A stretch of DNA of 64,000 nucleotides from Falsiroseomonas oleicola (GTDB lineage Bacteria; Pseudomonadota; Alphaproteobacteria; Acetobacterales; Acetobacteraceae). Location: assembly GCF_019029495.1 (NCBI RefSeq), contig NZ_JAERQM010000001.1:868001-932000 (forward strand), written 5' to 3'. Shown one piece after another: positions 25,534-33,841 of the stretch (the stretch's first letter is position 1; each line of letters begins with the position of its first letter). A model generated the notes under the pieces. That model did not search any database and was not told the DNA's origin. It saw only the letters and a program-made list of their open reading frames with translations. A program made the translations under genes and the position numbers.

Positions 25534-25550
25534 GTATCATCCAGTGATAC
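25534..25550. promoter_or_regulatory. Palindromic operator of the Rrf2-flavoprotein operon
   Basis: GTATCA-TCCAG-TGATAC is a perfect 6-5-6 inverted repeat ending directly against the Rrf2 start codon (25533). An upstream TTGACG on the coding strand could be part of a -35 element. The position fits autorepression by Rrf2. No Shine-Dalgarno sequence fits between palindrome and ATG, so the message may be leaderless. Confidence 0.65.
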
Positions 25551-25589
25551 GTGATAAACCTTCCGTCAAGCCGCCGAGCCTGAAGATGA

Positions 25590-26465
25590 CTAAAGGTTAA
25601 AGGACACCCGGCCGGTCTCGCCAATGTCGTAGCCGCCCATCCGCGCCGCGCGGGCGGCGAAGGCCGGGCTGCGGGCGAAGCCGAACAGGGTCTGCAAGGG
25701 CGACTCGAAATACTGCCGGCGGGGCATCACAAGGTCGAAGCGCTCCCGCAGCAGCGGCACGAAGTCCAGGCCGCGGGAGGCTGCTTCCGCCCGGATGCCG
25801 AAGCCGCAATCGGCGCGGCCCTCCGCCACGGCGGCGGCGACCTCATCCTCCGACAGGGCCGGTTCGGCGAGGAAGCCGATCGCCTCCAGCCGCAGCCCGG
25901 CCTCGGCCAGCAGATGCATCAGCAGAATGTGGCTGCCGGCCCGGGGCTGCCGGCCGATGACGCGCAGGCCCGGGCGGGCGAGGTCCGCCACGCCCAGGAT
26001 GCTGGCGGGATTGCCGGGGGCCAGCAGCAGCCCCTGGTCGCGCCAGGCCCAGACCAGCCCGACCACCGCCTGCCCGGCCAGCAGGTCCCGCGCCGCCGGC
26101 TCGTTGAAGGTGCCGCTGTCGGGGTCGAGCAGATGCGTCGCCGCCGCCACCGCCTGCCCCTCGGCCAGCGCCGCCAGCCCGTCCAGGCTGCCGCCAGCGC
26201 GCAAGGCGAGGCCGCAGCCGGATTGCCGCACGGCCCAGTCCAGCAGCGGGTCGTGGCTGCCGGCGAGGATCGGCGGCGGCGCGGGACGGGCCGTGCCCTC
26301 CCCCGCCTCGGCGGCCAGCCAGCCTTGCAGGGCGCGACTCGGAAACAGCCATTTGCCACCGAGCTGCGCCGCCGGCAGGCGTTTGGCGCGGGCGAGGTCA
26401 TACAGCGCCCGCTCCGACAGGCGGAGATAGGCGGCAGCCTCCTTCAGTGTCAGGATATCCGGCAT
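25590..26465 (-). CDS. HTH regulator fused to a PBP-like oxyanion-sensing domain
   Basis: The 291-residue protein joins an excisionase/MerR-like HTH (residues about 3-48, ILTLKEAAAYLRLSERALYD ... GGKWLF) to a periplasmic-binding-protein-like domain (about 65-285) with GSHDPLLDW, GTFNEPAARDLL, RQPRAGSHILLMHLL and GLDFVPLLRERFDLVMP. This is the HTH_17 plus PBP_like (COG1910) architecture. Lacking a signal peptide, it should sense tungstate or molybdate in the cytoplasm. It diverges from tupBCA, its likely target. The ATG at 26465 was preferred to one at 26525. Confidence 0.82.
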   Translation of the reverse strand: MPDILTLKEAAAYLRLSERALYDLARAKRLPAAQLGGKWLFPSRALQGWLAAEAGEGTARPAPPPILAGSHDPLLDWAVRQSGCGLALRAGGSLDGLAALAEGQAVAAATHLLDPDSGTFNEPAARDLLAGQAVVGLVWAWRDQGLLLAPGNPASILGVADLARPGLRVIGRQPRAGSHILLMHLLAEAGLRLEAIGFLAEPALSEDEVAAAVAEGRADCGFGIRAEAASRGLDFVPLLRERFDLVMPRRQYFESPLQTLFGFARSPAFAARAARMGGYDIGETGRVSFNL

Positions 26466-26551
26466 ATTACGGCAGATTCCGGCAAATGCTGCGCCAGCAG
26501 AGCAGCCGGCTTCGGTTGACGTCAAGCACCGCCATGGTCAGCCTGCCGGCC
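26466..26551. promoter_or_regulatory. Divergent control region of the PBP-HTH regulator and tupBCA
   Basis: The 86-bp gap must hold both promoters. It contains the perfect palindrome TTGACGTCAA (26516-26525), which includes a -35-like TTGACG. Near the regulator start, two short copies of TCCGGCA lie about 20 bp apart (26458-26464, 26478-26484). These are candidate operator elements for the adjacent regulator, but no consensus can be cited. Confidence 0.4.
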
Positions 26552-27256
26552 ATGAACGACCTGCACTCTGCTTTCGGCCAGGCGCTGGGCCTGGTGGCCG
26601 ATGGCGATGCGACGCTCGGGAACATCGTGCTGCTGTCGCTGCGTGTCAGCCTGACCGCCGTGGCGCTGGCGGCGCTGGTCGGGCTGCCGCTCGGCGCGCT
26701 GCTGGCGGTGGCGCGGTTTCCGGGGCGCGGCGGGGTGGTGGTGGCGCTGAATGCGCTGATGGGGCTGCCGCCGGTGGTTGCGGGGCTGCTGATCTACCTG
26801 CTGCTGTCCCGCTCCGGCCCGCTGGGGCCGCTCGGCCTGTTGTTCACGCCCACCGCCATGGTGATCGCGCAGGCGCTGCTGATCGCGCCCATCCTGGCCG
26901 CCCTCGCCCGGCAGGTGCTGGAGGCGATGTGGGAGGAATATGCCGAACAGCTCCGCAGCTTCGGCGCCGGCCCCTGGCGCGCGGTGCCGACCCTGCTCTG
27001 GGACGGCCGCTTCGCCCTGCTGACCGTGCTGCTGGCGGGCTTCGGCCGGGCGAGTGCCGAGGTCGGCGCGGTGATGATCGTCGGCGGCAATATCGAGGGT
27101 TTCACCCGCGTGATGACCACCGCCATCGCGCTGGAGACCAGCAAGGGCGACCTGCCGCTGGCACTCGCGCTCGGCATGGTGCTGATGGCGATCGTGCTGA
27201 CCGTGAACGCGCTGGCCCAGGGCCTGCGCGACATCGCCGCGCGGCAGGCCGGCTGA
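26552..27256 (+). CDS. tupB: Tungstate ABC transporter permease
   Basis: The 234-residue inner-membrane permease has about five hydrophobic helices, an opening typical of TupB (SAFGQALGLVADGDATLGNI) and the EAA-type loop near EEYAEQLRSFGAGPWRAVPT. Together with TupC and TupA it should import tungstate with high affinity. The ATG at 26552 gives family length; an in-frame ATG at 26534 is possible. Its stop overlaps the tupC start (TGATG). Confidence 0.87.
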   Translation: MNDLHSAFGQALGLVADGDATLGNIVLLSLRVSLTAVALAALVGLPLGALLAVARFPGRGGVVVALNALMGLPPVVAGLLIYLLLSRSGPLGPLGLLFTPTAMVIAQALLIAPILAALARQVLEAMWEEYAEQLRSFGAGPWRAVPTLLWDGRFALLTVLLAGFGRASAEVGAVMIVGGNIEGFTRVMTTAIALETSKGDLPLALALGMVLMAIVLTVNALAQGLRDIAARQAG

Positions 27257-27978
27257 TGCGCGCGCCTGAGGCCATCCTGCCGCTGCGGGCCGAAGGGCTG
27301 GGTTTCTCGGCCGACGGCGTCGCCATCCTCAAGGGGATCGGCCTGACCATCGAGGCCGGCAGGCCGACCCTGGTGATCGGCCCGAATGGCGCGGGCAAGA
27401 GCGTGCTGCTGCGGTTGCTGCACCGCCTGCTGCCGCCCACCACCGGGCATGTCACCTGGGACGGCCCGGCCGCCGATCCGCGCCGCCACCAGGCCATGGT
27501 GTTCCAGCGCCCGGTGCTGCTGCGCCGATCCGTCCTCGCCAACCTCCGCTACCCGCTGGCGCTGGCCGGGCTGGATCGGGCGGAGCAGGACCGGCGCGCG
27601 GCGGAGGCCCTGGCCCTGGTGGGCTTGGCGCCGCTGGCCGACCGCCCGGCGCGAAAGCTCTCGGGGGGGGAGCAGCAGCGCCTTGCGCTGGCCCGCGCGG
27701 CCGCGCTGCGGCCGGAGGTGCTGTTCCTCGACGAGCCCTGCGCCAGCCTCGACCCCGCCGCGACCCGCGCGGTGGAGGAGACCCTCCAGGCGCTGGCCGC
27801 GCGCGGCACCAAGCTGGTGATGGCGACGCATGACCTGGCGCAGGCGCGCCGCCTGGCCGGCGATGTCGCCTTCCTGCATCGCGGGCGCCTGCTGGAACAC
27901 GCGCCGGCCGCGCGCTTCTTCGCAGCCCCGGCCACGGCCGAGGCCGCCGCCTTCCTGCGCGGCGAATTGCTGTGGTGA
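27256..27978 (+). CDS. tupC: Tungstate ABC transporter ATP-binding protein
   Basis: This 240-residue ABC ATPase has a Walker A (GPNGAGKS) near residue 42, a Q-loop (MVFQRPVLLRRSV), the signature LSGGEQQRLALARA, Walker B (LFLDEPCASLDP) and the switch histidine in MATHDLAQ. It energises the TupB channel. No C-terminal TOBE domain is present, unlike ModC. The start overlaps tupB by 1 bp, and tupA follows by 22 bp. Confidence 0.9.
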   Translation: MRAPEAILPLRAEGLGFSADGVAILKGIGLTIEAGRPTLVIGPNGAGKSVLLRLLHRLLPPTTGHVTWDGPAADPRRHQAMVFQRPVLLRRSVLANLRYPLALAGLDRAEQDRRAAEALALVGLAPLADRPARKLSGGEQQRLALARAAALRPEVLFLDEPCASLDPAATRAVEETLQALAARGTKLVMATHDLAQARRLAGDVAFLHRGRLLEHAPAARFFAAPATAEAAAFLRGELLW

Positions 27979-28000
27979 CAAGAACCCTGGGAGAAACGCC

Positions 28001-28825
28001 ATGTTCCGCCGCCTGATCCTCGCCGCCGCCCTCGCGCTTGCCACACCGGCCTTTGCGCAGGAGCGCAGCATCACCGTCGCCAGCACCACCAGCACGGAAC
28101 AGTCCGGGCTGTTCGGCCATATCCTGCCGATCTTCACGCGGGAGACGGGAATTGCCGTGCGCGTGGTGGCGCTCGGCACTGGCCAGGCGCTGGATGTCGG
28201 CCGGCGCGGCGATGCCGATGTGGTCTTCGTGCATGACCGCGTGGCGGAACAGCGCTTCGTGCGGGAAGGCCATGGGCTGGAACGCCAGCATGTGATGTTC
28301 AACGACTTCGTCATCGTCGGGCCGGAGGCCGATCCGGCCGGCATCGCCGGGTCGCGCGATACCGCCGCGGCGTTGAAGCGAATCGCCGAATCCCGCGCGC
28401 CCTTCATCTCCCGCGGCGACCGCAGCGGCACCCATGCGGCGGAGCTGCGGCTGTGGCAGCAGGCGGGCGTCGATCCCGCCAGCGGCCGTGGCGTGTGGTA
28501 CCGTGAGATCGGCCAGGGCATGGGCCCGACGCTGAACACCGCCGCCGCCCAGGGCGCCTATGCCATGACCGATCGCGGCACCTGGCTGTCCTTCCGCAAC
28601 CGCCAGGGCCTGCGCATCGTGGTCGAGGGCGATGCGCGGCTGTTCAACCAGTATGGCGTCATGCTGGTGAACCCGGCGCGCCATGCGCATGTGAAGCGGG
28701 AGGATGGCCAGCGCTTCATCGACTGGATCGTCTCCCCCGCCGGCCAGGCCGCCATCGCCGGCTACAAGATCAATGGGGAGCAGTTGTTCTTCCCGAATGC
28801 GGCGCAGGCCGAGCCGGGCGCATGA
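28001..28825 (+). CDS. tupA: Tungstate-binding periplasmic protein
   Basis: The 274-residue precursor has a signal peptide (FRRLILAAALALATPAFAQE). The mature protein begins with the TupA ligand-binding signature VASTTSTEQSGLFGHILPIF, equivalent to the TTTS motif, and continues FISRGDRSGTHAAELRLW with a second binding loop. Family members bind tungstate with very high affinity and molybdate less well. GGGAG lies upstream of the ATG. It is convergent with the modE-like gene, only 4 bp away. Confidence 0.9.
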   Translation: MFRRLILAAALALATPAFAQERSITVASTTSTEQSGLFGHILPIFTRETGIAVRVVALGTGQALDVGRRGDADVVFVHDRVAEQRFVREGHGLERQHVMFNDFVIVGPEADPAGIAGSRDTAAALKRIAESRAPFISRGDRSGTHAAELRLWQQAGVDPASGRGVWYREIGQGMGPTLNTAAAQGAYAMTDRGTWLSFRNRQGLRIVVEGDARLFNQYGVMLVNPARHAHVKREDGQRFIDWIVSPAGQAAIAGYKINGEQLFFPNAAQAEPGA

Positions 28826-28829
28826 GGCG

Positions 28830-29177
28830 TCACGGCGCCAGGTTGCGCCGGAACCAGTCGAGGCGGTCGGCACAGGCCTCGGCCGCCCGCGCCTCGATCT
28901 CGCGATAGGCGGCCAGCACCTCCTCCCCAAACGGCGTCAGCGCGCTGCCGCCGCCACGGGACCCGCCCTTGGCCGGGGCCAGCACAGGCTCCCTGAAATG
29001 CGTGTTCATGGCGGAGGCCAGGTCCCAGGCGCGCTGATAGGACATGCCGAGACGGCGCCCGGCGGCGGCGATGGAGCCGGTCTCGCGGATCGCCTCCAGC
29101 AGATCGGCCTTGCCGGGGCCGAAGGGCATGTCCTTGGCCAGCAGGACACGAATCCGAAGGGCATTGGAGGTGGGCAT
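28830..29177 (-). CDS. HTH-only ModE-like regulator
   Basis: The 115-residue protein is the N-terminal winged HTH of ModE/LysR type, seen from ADLLEAIRETGSIAAAGRRL, then GMSYQRAWDLASAMN and GGGSALTPFGEEVLAAYREIE. The two C-terminal molybdate-binding (Mop/TOBE) domains of full ModE are missing, so it cannot sense molybdate in the usual way. It diverges from modABC and lies between the tup and mod operons, the expected place for their regulator. Confidence 0.85.
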   Translation of the reverse strand: MPTSNALRIRVLLAKDMPFGPGKADLLEAIRETGSIAAAGRRLGMSYQRAWDLASAMNTHFREPVLAPAKGGSRGGGSALTPFGEEVLAAYREIEARAAEACADRLDWFRRNLAP

Positions 29178-29238
29178 GGCGGCCAGGGAACCATGGACCG
29201 GGCCGCGCGGAAATGGGGCTTGCGTTATCTTCCGTCAT

Positions 29239-29263
29239 GGATATCGTTACAAACGGATATCGT
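29239..29263. promoter_or_regulatory. Candidate Mo-box upstream of modA
   Basis: The site contains ATATCGTT-ACA-AACGGATAT (29241-29260), an inverted repeat with one extra base. The 9-bp sequence GGATATCGT occurs twice at 29239-29247 and 29255-29263. It lies 12 bp before modA and 62 bp before the divergent modE-like gene. Arrangement and AT-rich half-sites resemble ModE boxes; the exact alphaproteobacterial consensus was not compared. Confidence 0.6.
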
Positions 29264-29274
29264 GAAGGAAGCCG

Positions 29275-30039
29275 ATGATGCGCCGCCTGATCCTGGCCGC
29301 CCTCGCCTTGCTGCTGGCAGCACCCGCCTTGGCCCAGCAGCCGGCCACCGTCTTCGCCGCCGCCAGCCTGACCGACGCGATGCGTGCCCTGGGGCAGGAA
29401 TGGGCGTCGCGCGGCCATCCGGCACCGCGCCTGTCCTTCGCCGCCTCCTCCGCCTTGGCGCGCCAGATCGAACAGGGGGCGGGCGCCGACCTGTTCCTCT
29501 CGGCCGATGAACCCTGGATGGATTATCTTCAGTCTCGTGAGCTGATCGTGAACAACAGCCGCATCAGCCCGATCGGCAATGCGCTGGTGCTGGTGGCGCC
29601 CACGACGCCCACGCGCGCCCCGGTGGCGCTGGGGCGCGGGACGGACCTGCTGGCGCTGGCCGCCGGCGGCCGCATCGCCACGGGCGACCCTGCCCATGTG
29701 CCGGTCGGCCGCTATGCGGAGGCGGCGCTGCGCTGGATGGGGCAGTGGGAGGCCATCGCCCCCCGCCTGGCCCGGGCTGACAATGTCCGTTCCGCCCTGC
29801 TGCTGGTGGAACGCGGAGAGGCGCCGCTCGGCATCGTCTATGCCACCGATGCGGCGGCCAGCCGCGGCGTGGCAGTGCTCGGCACCTTCCCGGCCGGGAG
29901 CCACGCGCCCATCACCTACCCCTTCGCCATCACCCGCCGCGCCGCCGGCAATGCCGAGGCCCTGGCCCTGCACGCCTTCCTGGCCGGGCCCGACGCAGTG
30001 CCGGTCTTCGAACGCTTCGGCTTCCGCCTCGCCCGCTGA
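29275..30039 (+). CDS. modA: Molybdate-binding periplasmic protein
   Basis: The 254-residue precursor has a signal peptide (RRLILAALALLLAAPALAQQ) and a ModA fold with VFAAASLTDAMRALGQEWAS, FAASSALARQIEQGAGADLF and a final FERFGFRLAR. It captures molybdate (and tungstate) for ModBC. AAGGAAG lies directly upstream of the start. The stop overlaps the modB start by 1 bp. A Mo-box-like repeat lies just upstream. Confidence 0.93.
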   Translation: MMRRLILAALALLLAAPALAQQPATVFAAASLTDAMRALGQEWASRGHPAPRLSFAASSALARQIEQGAGADLFLSADEPWMDYLQSRELIVNNSRISPIGNALVLVAPTTPTRAPVALGRGTDLLALAAGGRIATGDPAHVPVGRYAEAALRWMGQWEAIAPRLARADNVRSALLLVERGEAPLGIVYATDAAASRGVAVLGTFPAGSHAPITYPFAITRRAAGNAEALALHAFLAGPDAVPVFERFGFRLAR

Positions 30040-30731
30040 TGGAATTGTCGGCCGAGGAATGGCAGGCCGTCCGGCTGAGCCTGGATGTCGCCCTGCGCTC
30101 CGTCGCGCTGGGCCTGGTGCCGGCGGTGCTGATGGCGCTGCTGCTGTCGCGTGGCCGCTTCCCCGGGCGCTTCCTGCTGGATGCGCTGGTGCATCTGCCG
30201 CTGGTGGTGCCGCCCGTGGTGGTGGGCTGGGCGCTGCTGATGCTGTTCGGCCTGCGCGGGCCGATCGGCGGGCCGCTGAACGACTGGTTCGGCATCCGCC
30301 TGGTCTTCACCACCGAGGGCGCGGCGCTCGCCACCGCCGTGATGTCCTTCCCGCTGATCGTGCGCGCCGTGCGGCTGGGGCTGGACCAGGTGGACCCTGG
30401 GCTGGAGGCCGCGGCACGCACGCTCGGCGCCGGGCGGGTCGACCGCTTCCTGACCGTGACCCTGCCGCTGATGTCCCCCGGCATCCTGGCCGGCGCCGTC
30501 ACCGCCTTCGCCGCTGGCCTCGGCGAGTTCGGCGCCGTCATCACCTTCGCCTCCAACATTCCCGGCGAGACCCAGACCCTGCCGCTGGCGATCTACAGCG
30601 CGACGCAAAGCCCGGGTGGAGAGGCGGTGGCAGCGCGGCTGGCCGGCATTTCGCTGACCCTGGCCGTCGCCGGCCTGCTGCTGGCGGAGCTGATCGCACG
30701 GCGCATGCACCTGCTGCTCGGGCGCGGCTGA
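30039..30731 (+). CDS. modB: Molybdate ABC transporter permease
   Basis: The 230-residue permease has five or six hydrophobic helices and the ModB signatures LPLVVPPVVVGWALL and, at the cytoplasmic coupling loop, EAAARTLGAGRVDRFLTVTL followed by GEFGAVITFASNIPGETQTL. It forms the molybdate channel with ModC. It overlaps modA and modC by single bases (TGATG), giving a tightly coupled modABC operon. Confidence 0.93.
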   Translation: MELSAEEWQAVRLSLDVALRSVALGLVPAVLMALLLSRGRFPGRFLLDALVHLPLVVPPVVVGWALLMLFGLRGPIGGPLNDWFGIRLVFTTEGAALATAVMSFPLIVRAVRLGLDQVDPGLEAAARTLGAGRVDRFLTVTLPLMSPGILAGAVTAFAAGLGEFGAVITFASNIPGETQTLPLAIYSATQSPGGEAVAARLAGISLTLAVAGLLLAELIARRMHLLLGRG

Positions 30732-31822
30732 TGCTGGAGGTCGCACTGCGGCATCGCTACGGCCGCGACGGCTTCGCGCTGGAGGCCGCCTTCGGCGTGG
30801 CGGAGGCCGGGGTGACCGCCCTGTTCGGCCCCTCCGGCTGCGGCAAATCCACCATCCTGGCGGCCGTGGCGGGGCTGCTGCGGCCGGATTCCGGGCGCGT
30901 CGTGCTGGATGGCACGGTGCTGCTGGACACGGCACGCGGCATCGCTTTGCCGCCGGAGCGCCGCCGTTGCGGCGTGGTGTTCCAGGATGCGCGGCTGTTC
31001 CCGCATCTCAGCGTGGCGGGCAACCTGCGCTACGGCCAGAAGCGCGCCCCACCGGGCGCCACCGGCCCGGGCTTCGAGGAGGTGGTGGCCCTGCTCGGCC
31101 TGGCGGCGCTGCTGGACCGCCGGCCCGCCAGGCTATCGGGCGGCGAGCGCCAGCGCGTGGCGCTCGGCCGCGCTTTGCTGGCCCGCCCGCGCCTGCTGCT
31201 GATGGACGAGCCCCTGGCCGCGCTGGATGCGGGAAGACGGGCGGAGGTGCTGCCCTTCCTCGCCCGGCTGCGCGACGCCGCCGGCCTGCCCATCCTCTAT
31301 GTGACCCATGCGCTGGAGGAGGTGGACGCGCTGGCCGACCGGCTGGTCCTGCTCCAGGACGGCCGCGTGCTGGCGGAAGGCGGGGTGGAGGCGCTGACCG
31401 CGCGCACCGACCTGCCCCTGGCCGCCCGCCGCGATGCCGGCACGCTGCTGAGCTGCCAGGTCGGCGGCACCGACCCGGGCGGGCTGACGCGGCTGGATTT
31501 CGCGGGCGGCACGCTGCTCTCCACCGCGCGGCCGGAGCCGGTGGGCACCCGGCTGCGCCTGCGCATCCGCGCGCGCGACGTGGCGGTGGCGACGGAGGAA
31601 CCGCACGGCCTTTCCACCCGCAACATCCTGGCCGCCGAGATCACCGCCATCAGCCCCGGCAGCGGCCCGCAGGAGGTTTTCCTGCAGCTCGCCATCGGCC
31701 CAAGCAAGCTGCTGGCACGGGTGACGCAGGACAGCGTTTCGCGGCTGGGGCTGGCGCCAGGGAAGCAGGTTTGGGCCTTGTTGAAGGCGGTGACCTTCGA
31801 CCACCTGGGCGCAGCGCGGTAG
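30731..31822 (+). CDS. modC: Molybdate ABC transporter ATP-binding protein
   Basis: The 363-residue ATPase has Walker A (GPSGCGKST) near residue 33, signature LSGGERQRVALGRALL, Walker B (LLLMDEPLAALD) and the switch His in YVTHALEEV. A C-terminal TOBE/Mop-type regulatory domain (about residues 290-360, with STRNILAAEITAI) distinguishes it from TupC. It powers ModB. A bidirectional stem-loop follows. Confidence 0.93.
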   Translation: MLEVALRHRYGRDGFALEAAFGVAEAGVTALFGPSGCGKSTILAAVAGLLRPDSGRVVLDGTVLLDTARGIALPPERRRCGVVFQDARLFPHLSVAGNLRYGQKRAPPGATGPGFEEVVALLGLAALLDRRPARLSGGERQRVALGRALLARPRLLLMDEPLAALDAGRRAEVLPFLARLRDAAGLPILYVTHALEEVDALADRLVLLQDGRVLAEGGVEALTARTDLPLAARRDAGTLLSCQVGGTDPGGLTRLDFAGGTLLSTARPEPVGTRLRLRIRARDVAVATEEPHGLSTRNILAAEITAISPGSGPQEVFLQLAIGPSKLLARVTQDSVSRLGLAPGKQVWALLKAVTFDHLGAAR

Positions 31823-31832
31823 CGATCAAGGA

Positions 31833-31877
31833 CGCATTTTCCGAACCGTCAGGTGAAGAACCTGACTTGAAAACGCG
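31833..31877. terminator. Bidirectional terminator between modC and the dpp-type operon
   Basis: GTCAGGT (31848-31854) pairs with ACCTGAC (31860-31866) around GAAGA. The stem is flanked by CGCATTTT on the left and GAAAACGCG on the right, so each strand has a short T run after the stem. It separates convergent modC and the ABC ATPase gene. Confidence 0.6.
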
Positions 31878-32852
31878 TCAGCCCCGCAGATGGCAGGCCA
31901 CGCGATGGCCCGGCGCAACCTCCCGCAATTCCGGCACGACCGTCTGGCACGGCTCCGCCTTGGCGATCGGGCAGCGCGTGTGGAAATGGCAGCCGCTGGG
32001 CGGGTTCAGCGGGCTCGGCACGTCACCCTTCAGCATGATGCGCTGGCGCTTCACCGTCGGGTCCGGGATCGGCACGGCACTCAGCAGCGCCTCGGTATAG
32101 GGGTGCAGCGGATTGGCGTAGAGGTCCCGCGCCGAGGCGATCTCCACGATGCGGCCGAGATACATCACCGCCACCCGGTCGCTGGTGTGCTCCACCACCG
32201 ACAGGTCATGGGCGATGAACAGATAGGTCAGGCCGAACTTCTCCTGCAGATCCTCCAGCAGGTTCACAACCTGCGCCTGGATCGAGACATCCAGCGCGGA
32301 GACCGGCTCGTCGCAGACCACCAGCTTGGGCGAGACGGCGAGCGCGCGGGCGATGCCGATGCGCTGGCGCTGGCCGCCGGAGAATTCATGCGGGAAGCGG
32401 CGCATGTGGTCGGCGTTCAGACCCACCGTCTCCAGCAGTTCCACCACCCGGTCCTCGCGTTCCTGCCGCGTGCGGCCGAGATTGTGGATGACCAGCGCCT
32501 CGCCGATGATCGCGCCCACCGTCATGCGCGGATTGAGGCTGGCAAAAGGGTCCTGGAAGATGATCTGCATGTCGCGCCGCAGCCGGCCGAGCTGCTGGCG
32601 GTCCATTGCCGTGACTTCCTGGCCCTCGAACCAGACCGTGCCGGCGCTGGGTTCCATCAGCCGCAGGATCAGCCGACCCGTGGTGGATTTGCCGCAGCCG
32701 GATTCCCCGACAAGGCCCAGCGTCTCGCCCGGCGCGATGTCGAAGGTGACGCCGGAGACGGCATGCACCTCCTCCACCTTGCGGCCGAACAAGCCACCAC
32801 GCACGGCGAAGCGTTTCTGCAGATCCTGCACGCGCAGCAGCGGCTCGGTCAT
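31878..32852 (-). CDS. Oligopeptide/dipeptide ABC transporter ATP-binding protein (DppF/OppF type)
   Basis: The 324-residue ABC ATPase has Walker A (GESGCGKST), the signature [15 protein letters not shown], Walker B ([12 protein letters not shown]) and the peptide-importer C-terminal extension ending in a Cys-bearing oligo_HPY motif ([10 protein letters not shown]). This belongs to the DppF/OppF subgroup and works with the preceding DppD-like ATPase. Its start overlaps the upstream gene (ATGA). It is the final gene of the leftward transporter operon. Confidence 0.9.
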   Translation of the reverse strand: MTEPLLRVQDLQKRFAVRGGLFGRKVEEVHAVSGVTFDIAPGETLGLVGESGCGKSTTGRLILRLMEPSAGTVWFEGQEVTAMDRQQLGRLRRDMQIIFQDPFASLNPRMTVGAIIGEALVIHNLGRTRQEREDRVVELLETVGLNADHMRRFPHEFSGGQRQRIGIARALAVSPKLVVCDEPVSALDVSIQAQVVNLLEDLQEKFGLTYLFIAHDLSVVEHTSDRVAVMYLGRIVEIASARDLYANPLHPYTEALLSAVPIPDPTVKRQRIMLKGDVPSPLNPPSGCHFHTRCPIAKAEPCQTVVPELREVAPGHRVACHLRG

Positions 32853-33841
32853 GAGCGGACTTCCGGATACAGGATGCAGGCCACCTTGTGGCCGGGCGCC
32901 ACCTCCCGCAGCGGCGGCTCCGCGGCGGTGCATTCGGGCATGGCGTGGCGGCAGCGCGCGGCGAAGCGGCAGCCAACCGGCGGATTGAGCAGGGAGGGCA
33001 CGGTGCCGGGAATCGCCTCCAGCCGCGCATGGCTGATGGCGGCGCGGTCGATGCGGGGGATGGAGCGGATCAGCCCCTGCGTATAGGGGTGCCGCGGGGT
33101 GGCGAAGAGCGCGCCGACCGGCGCTTCCTCCACCACCTTGCCCGCATACATCACCACCACCCGCTGCGCGACTTCGGCCACGACGCCCATCGCATGGGTA
33201 ATCAGCAGCACGGCCATGCCGAGCCGCTGCTTCATCTCCGCCAGCAGGTCGAGGATCTGCGCCTGGATGGTGACGTCCAGCGCCGTGGTCGGCTCATCCG
33301 CGATCAGCAGCTTTGGGCCGCAGGACAGCGCCATGCCGATCATCACCCGCTGGCGCATGCCCCCGGAGAACTGGTGCGGATAGTCATGCACGCGGCGTTC
33401 CGGATTCGGGATATTGACCAGCCGCAGCATCTCCGCCGCGCGGTCCATGGCGGCGCGGCGGGACAGGCCCTCATGCTGGCGCACCGCCTCCGCGATCTGG
33501 TGACCCACCGTATAGACCGGGTTGAGGCTGGTCATCGGCTCCTGGAAGACGAAGCCGATTTCCTTGGACCGGATCTTCTGCATCGCCTCCGATGGCAGCG
33601 GCACCAGGTCCCGCCCCTCGAACATCACCTGGCCGGCGGCGATCTTGCCGGGTGGCATGTCGATCAGCTTCAGCACGGTCTTGGCGGTGACGGTCTTGCC
33701 GCAGCCGGATTCGCCGACGATGCAGACCGTCTCCCCGCGATCGACACCGATATCGATGCCATCCACCGCGCGCACCCAGCCGTCATCGGTGCGGAAATGA
33801 ACCTTGAGGCCCTGGATTTCGAGAAGACGCTGGCCGGTCAC
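32849..33841 (-). CDS. Oligopeptide/dipeptide ABC transporter ATP-binding protein (DppD/OppD type)
   Basis: The 330-residue ATPase has Walker A (GESGCGKTV), signature [16 protein letters not shown], Walker B ([13 protein letters not shown]) and the oligo_HPY C-terminus with a Cys motif ([14 protein letters not shown]). It is the DppD/OppD partner of the next gene. The start is GTG at 33841, overlapping the permease stop (GTGA). Substrate could be peptides, but this importer class also takes up nickel, glutathione or opines. Confidence 0.9.
   Translation of the reverse strand: MTGQRLLEIQGLKVHFRTDDGWVRAVDGIDIGVDRGETVCIVGESGCGKTVTAKTVLKLIDMPPGKIAAGQVMFEGRDLVPLPSEAMQKIRSKEIGFVFQEPMTSLNPVYTVGHQIAEAVRQHEGLSRRAAMDRAAEMLRLVNIPNPERRVHDYPHQFSGGMRQRVMIGMALSCGPKLLIADEPTTALDVTIQAQILDLLAEMKQRLGMAVLLITHAMGVVAEVAQRVVVMYAGKVVEEAPVGALFATPRHPYTQGLIRSIPRIDRAAISHARLEAIPGTVPSLLNPPVGCRFAARCRHAMPECTAAEPPLREVAPGHKVACILYPEVRS

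Noticed and set aside
28826-28829. Terminator between tupA and the modE-like gene
   Set aside because: Only 4 bp separate the convergent genes and no clear stem with a T run was seen.
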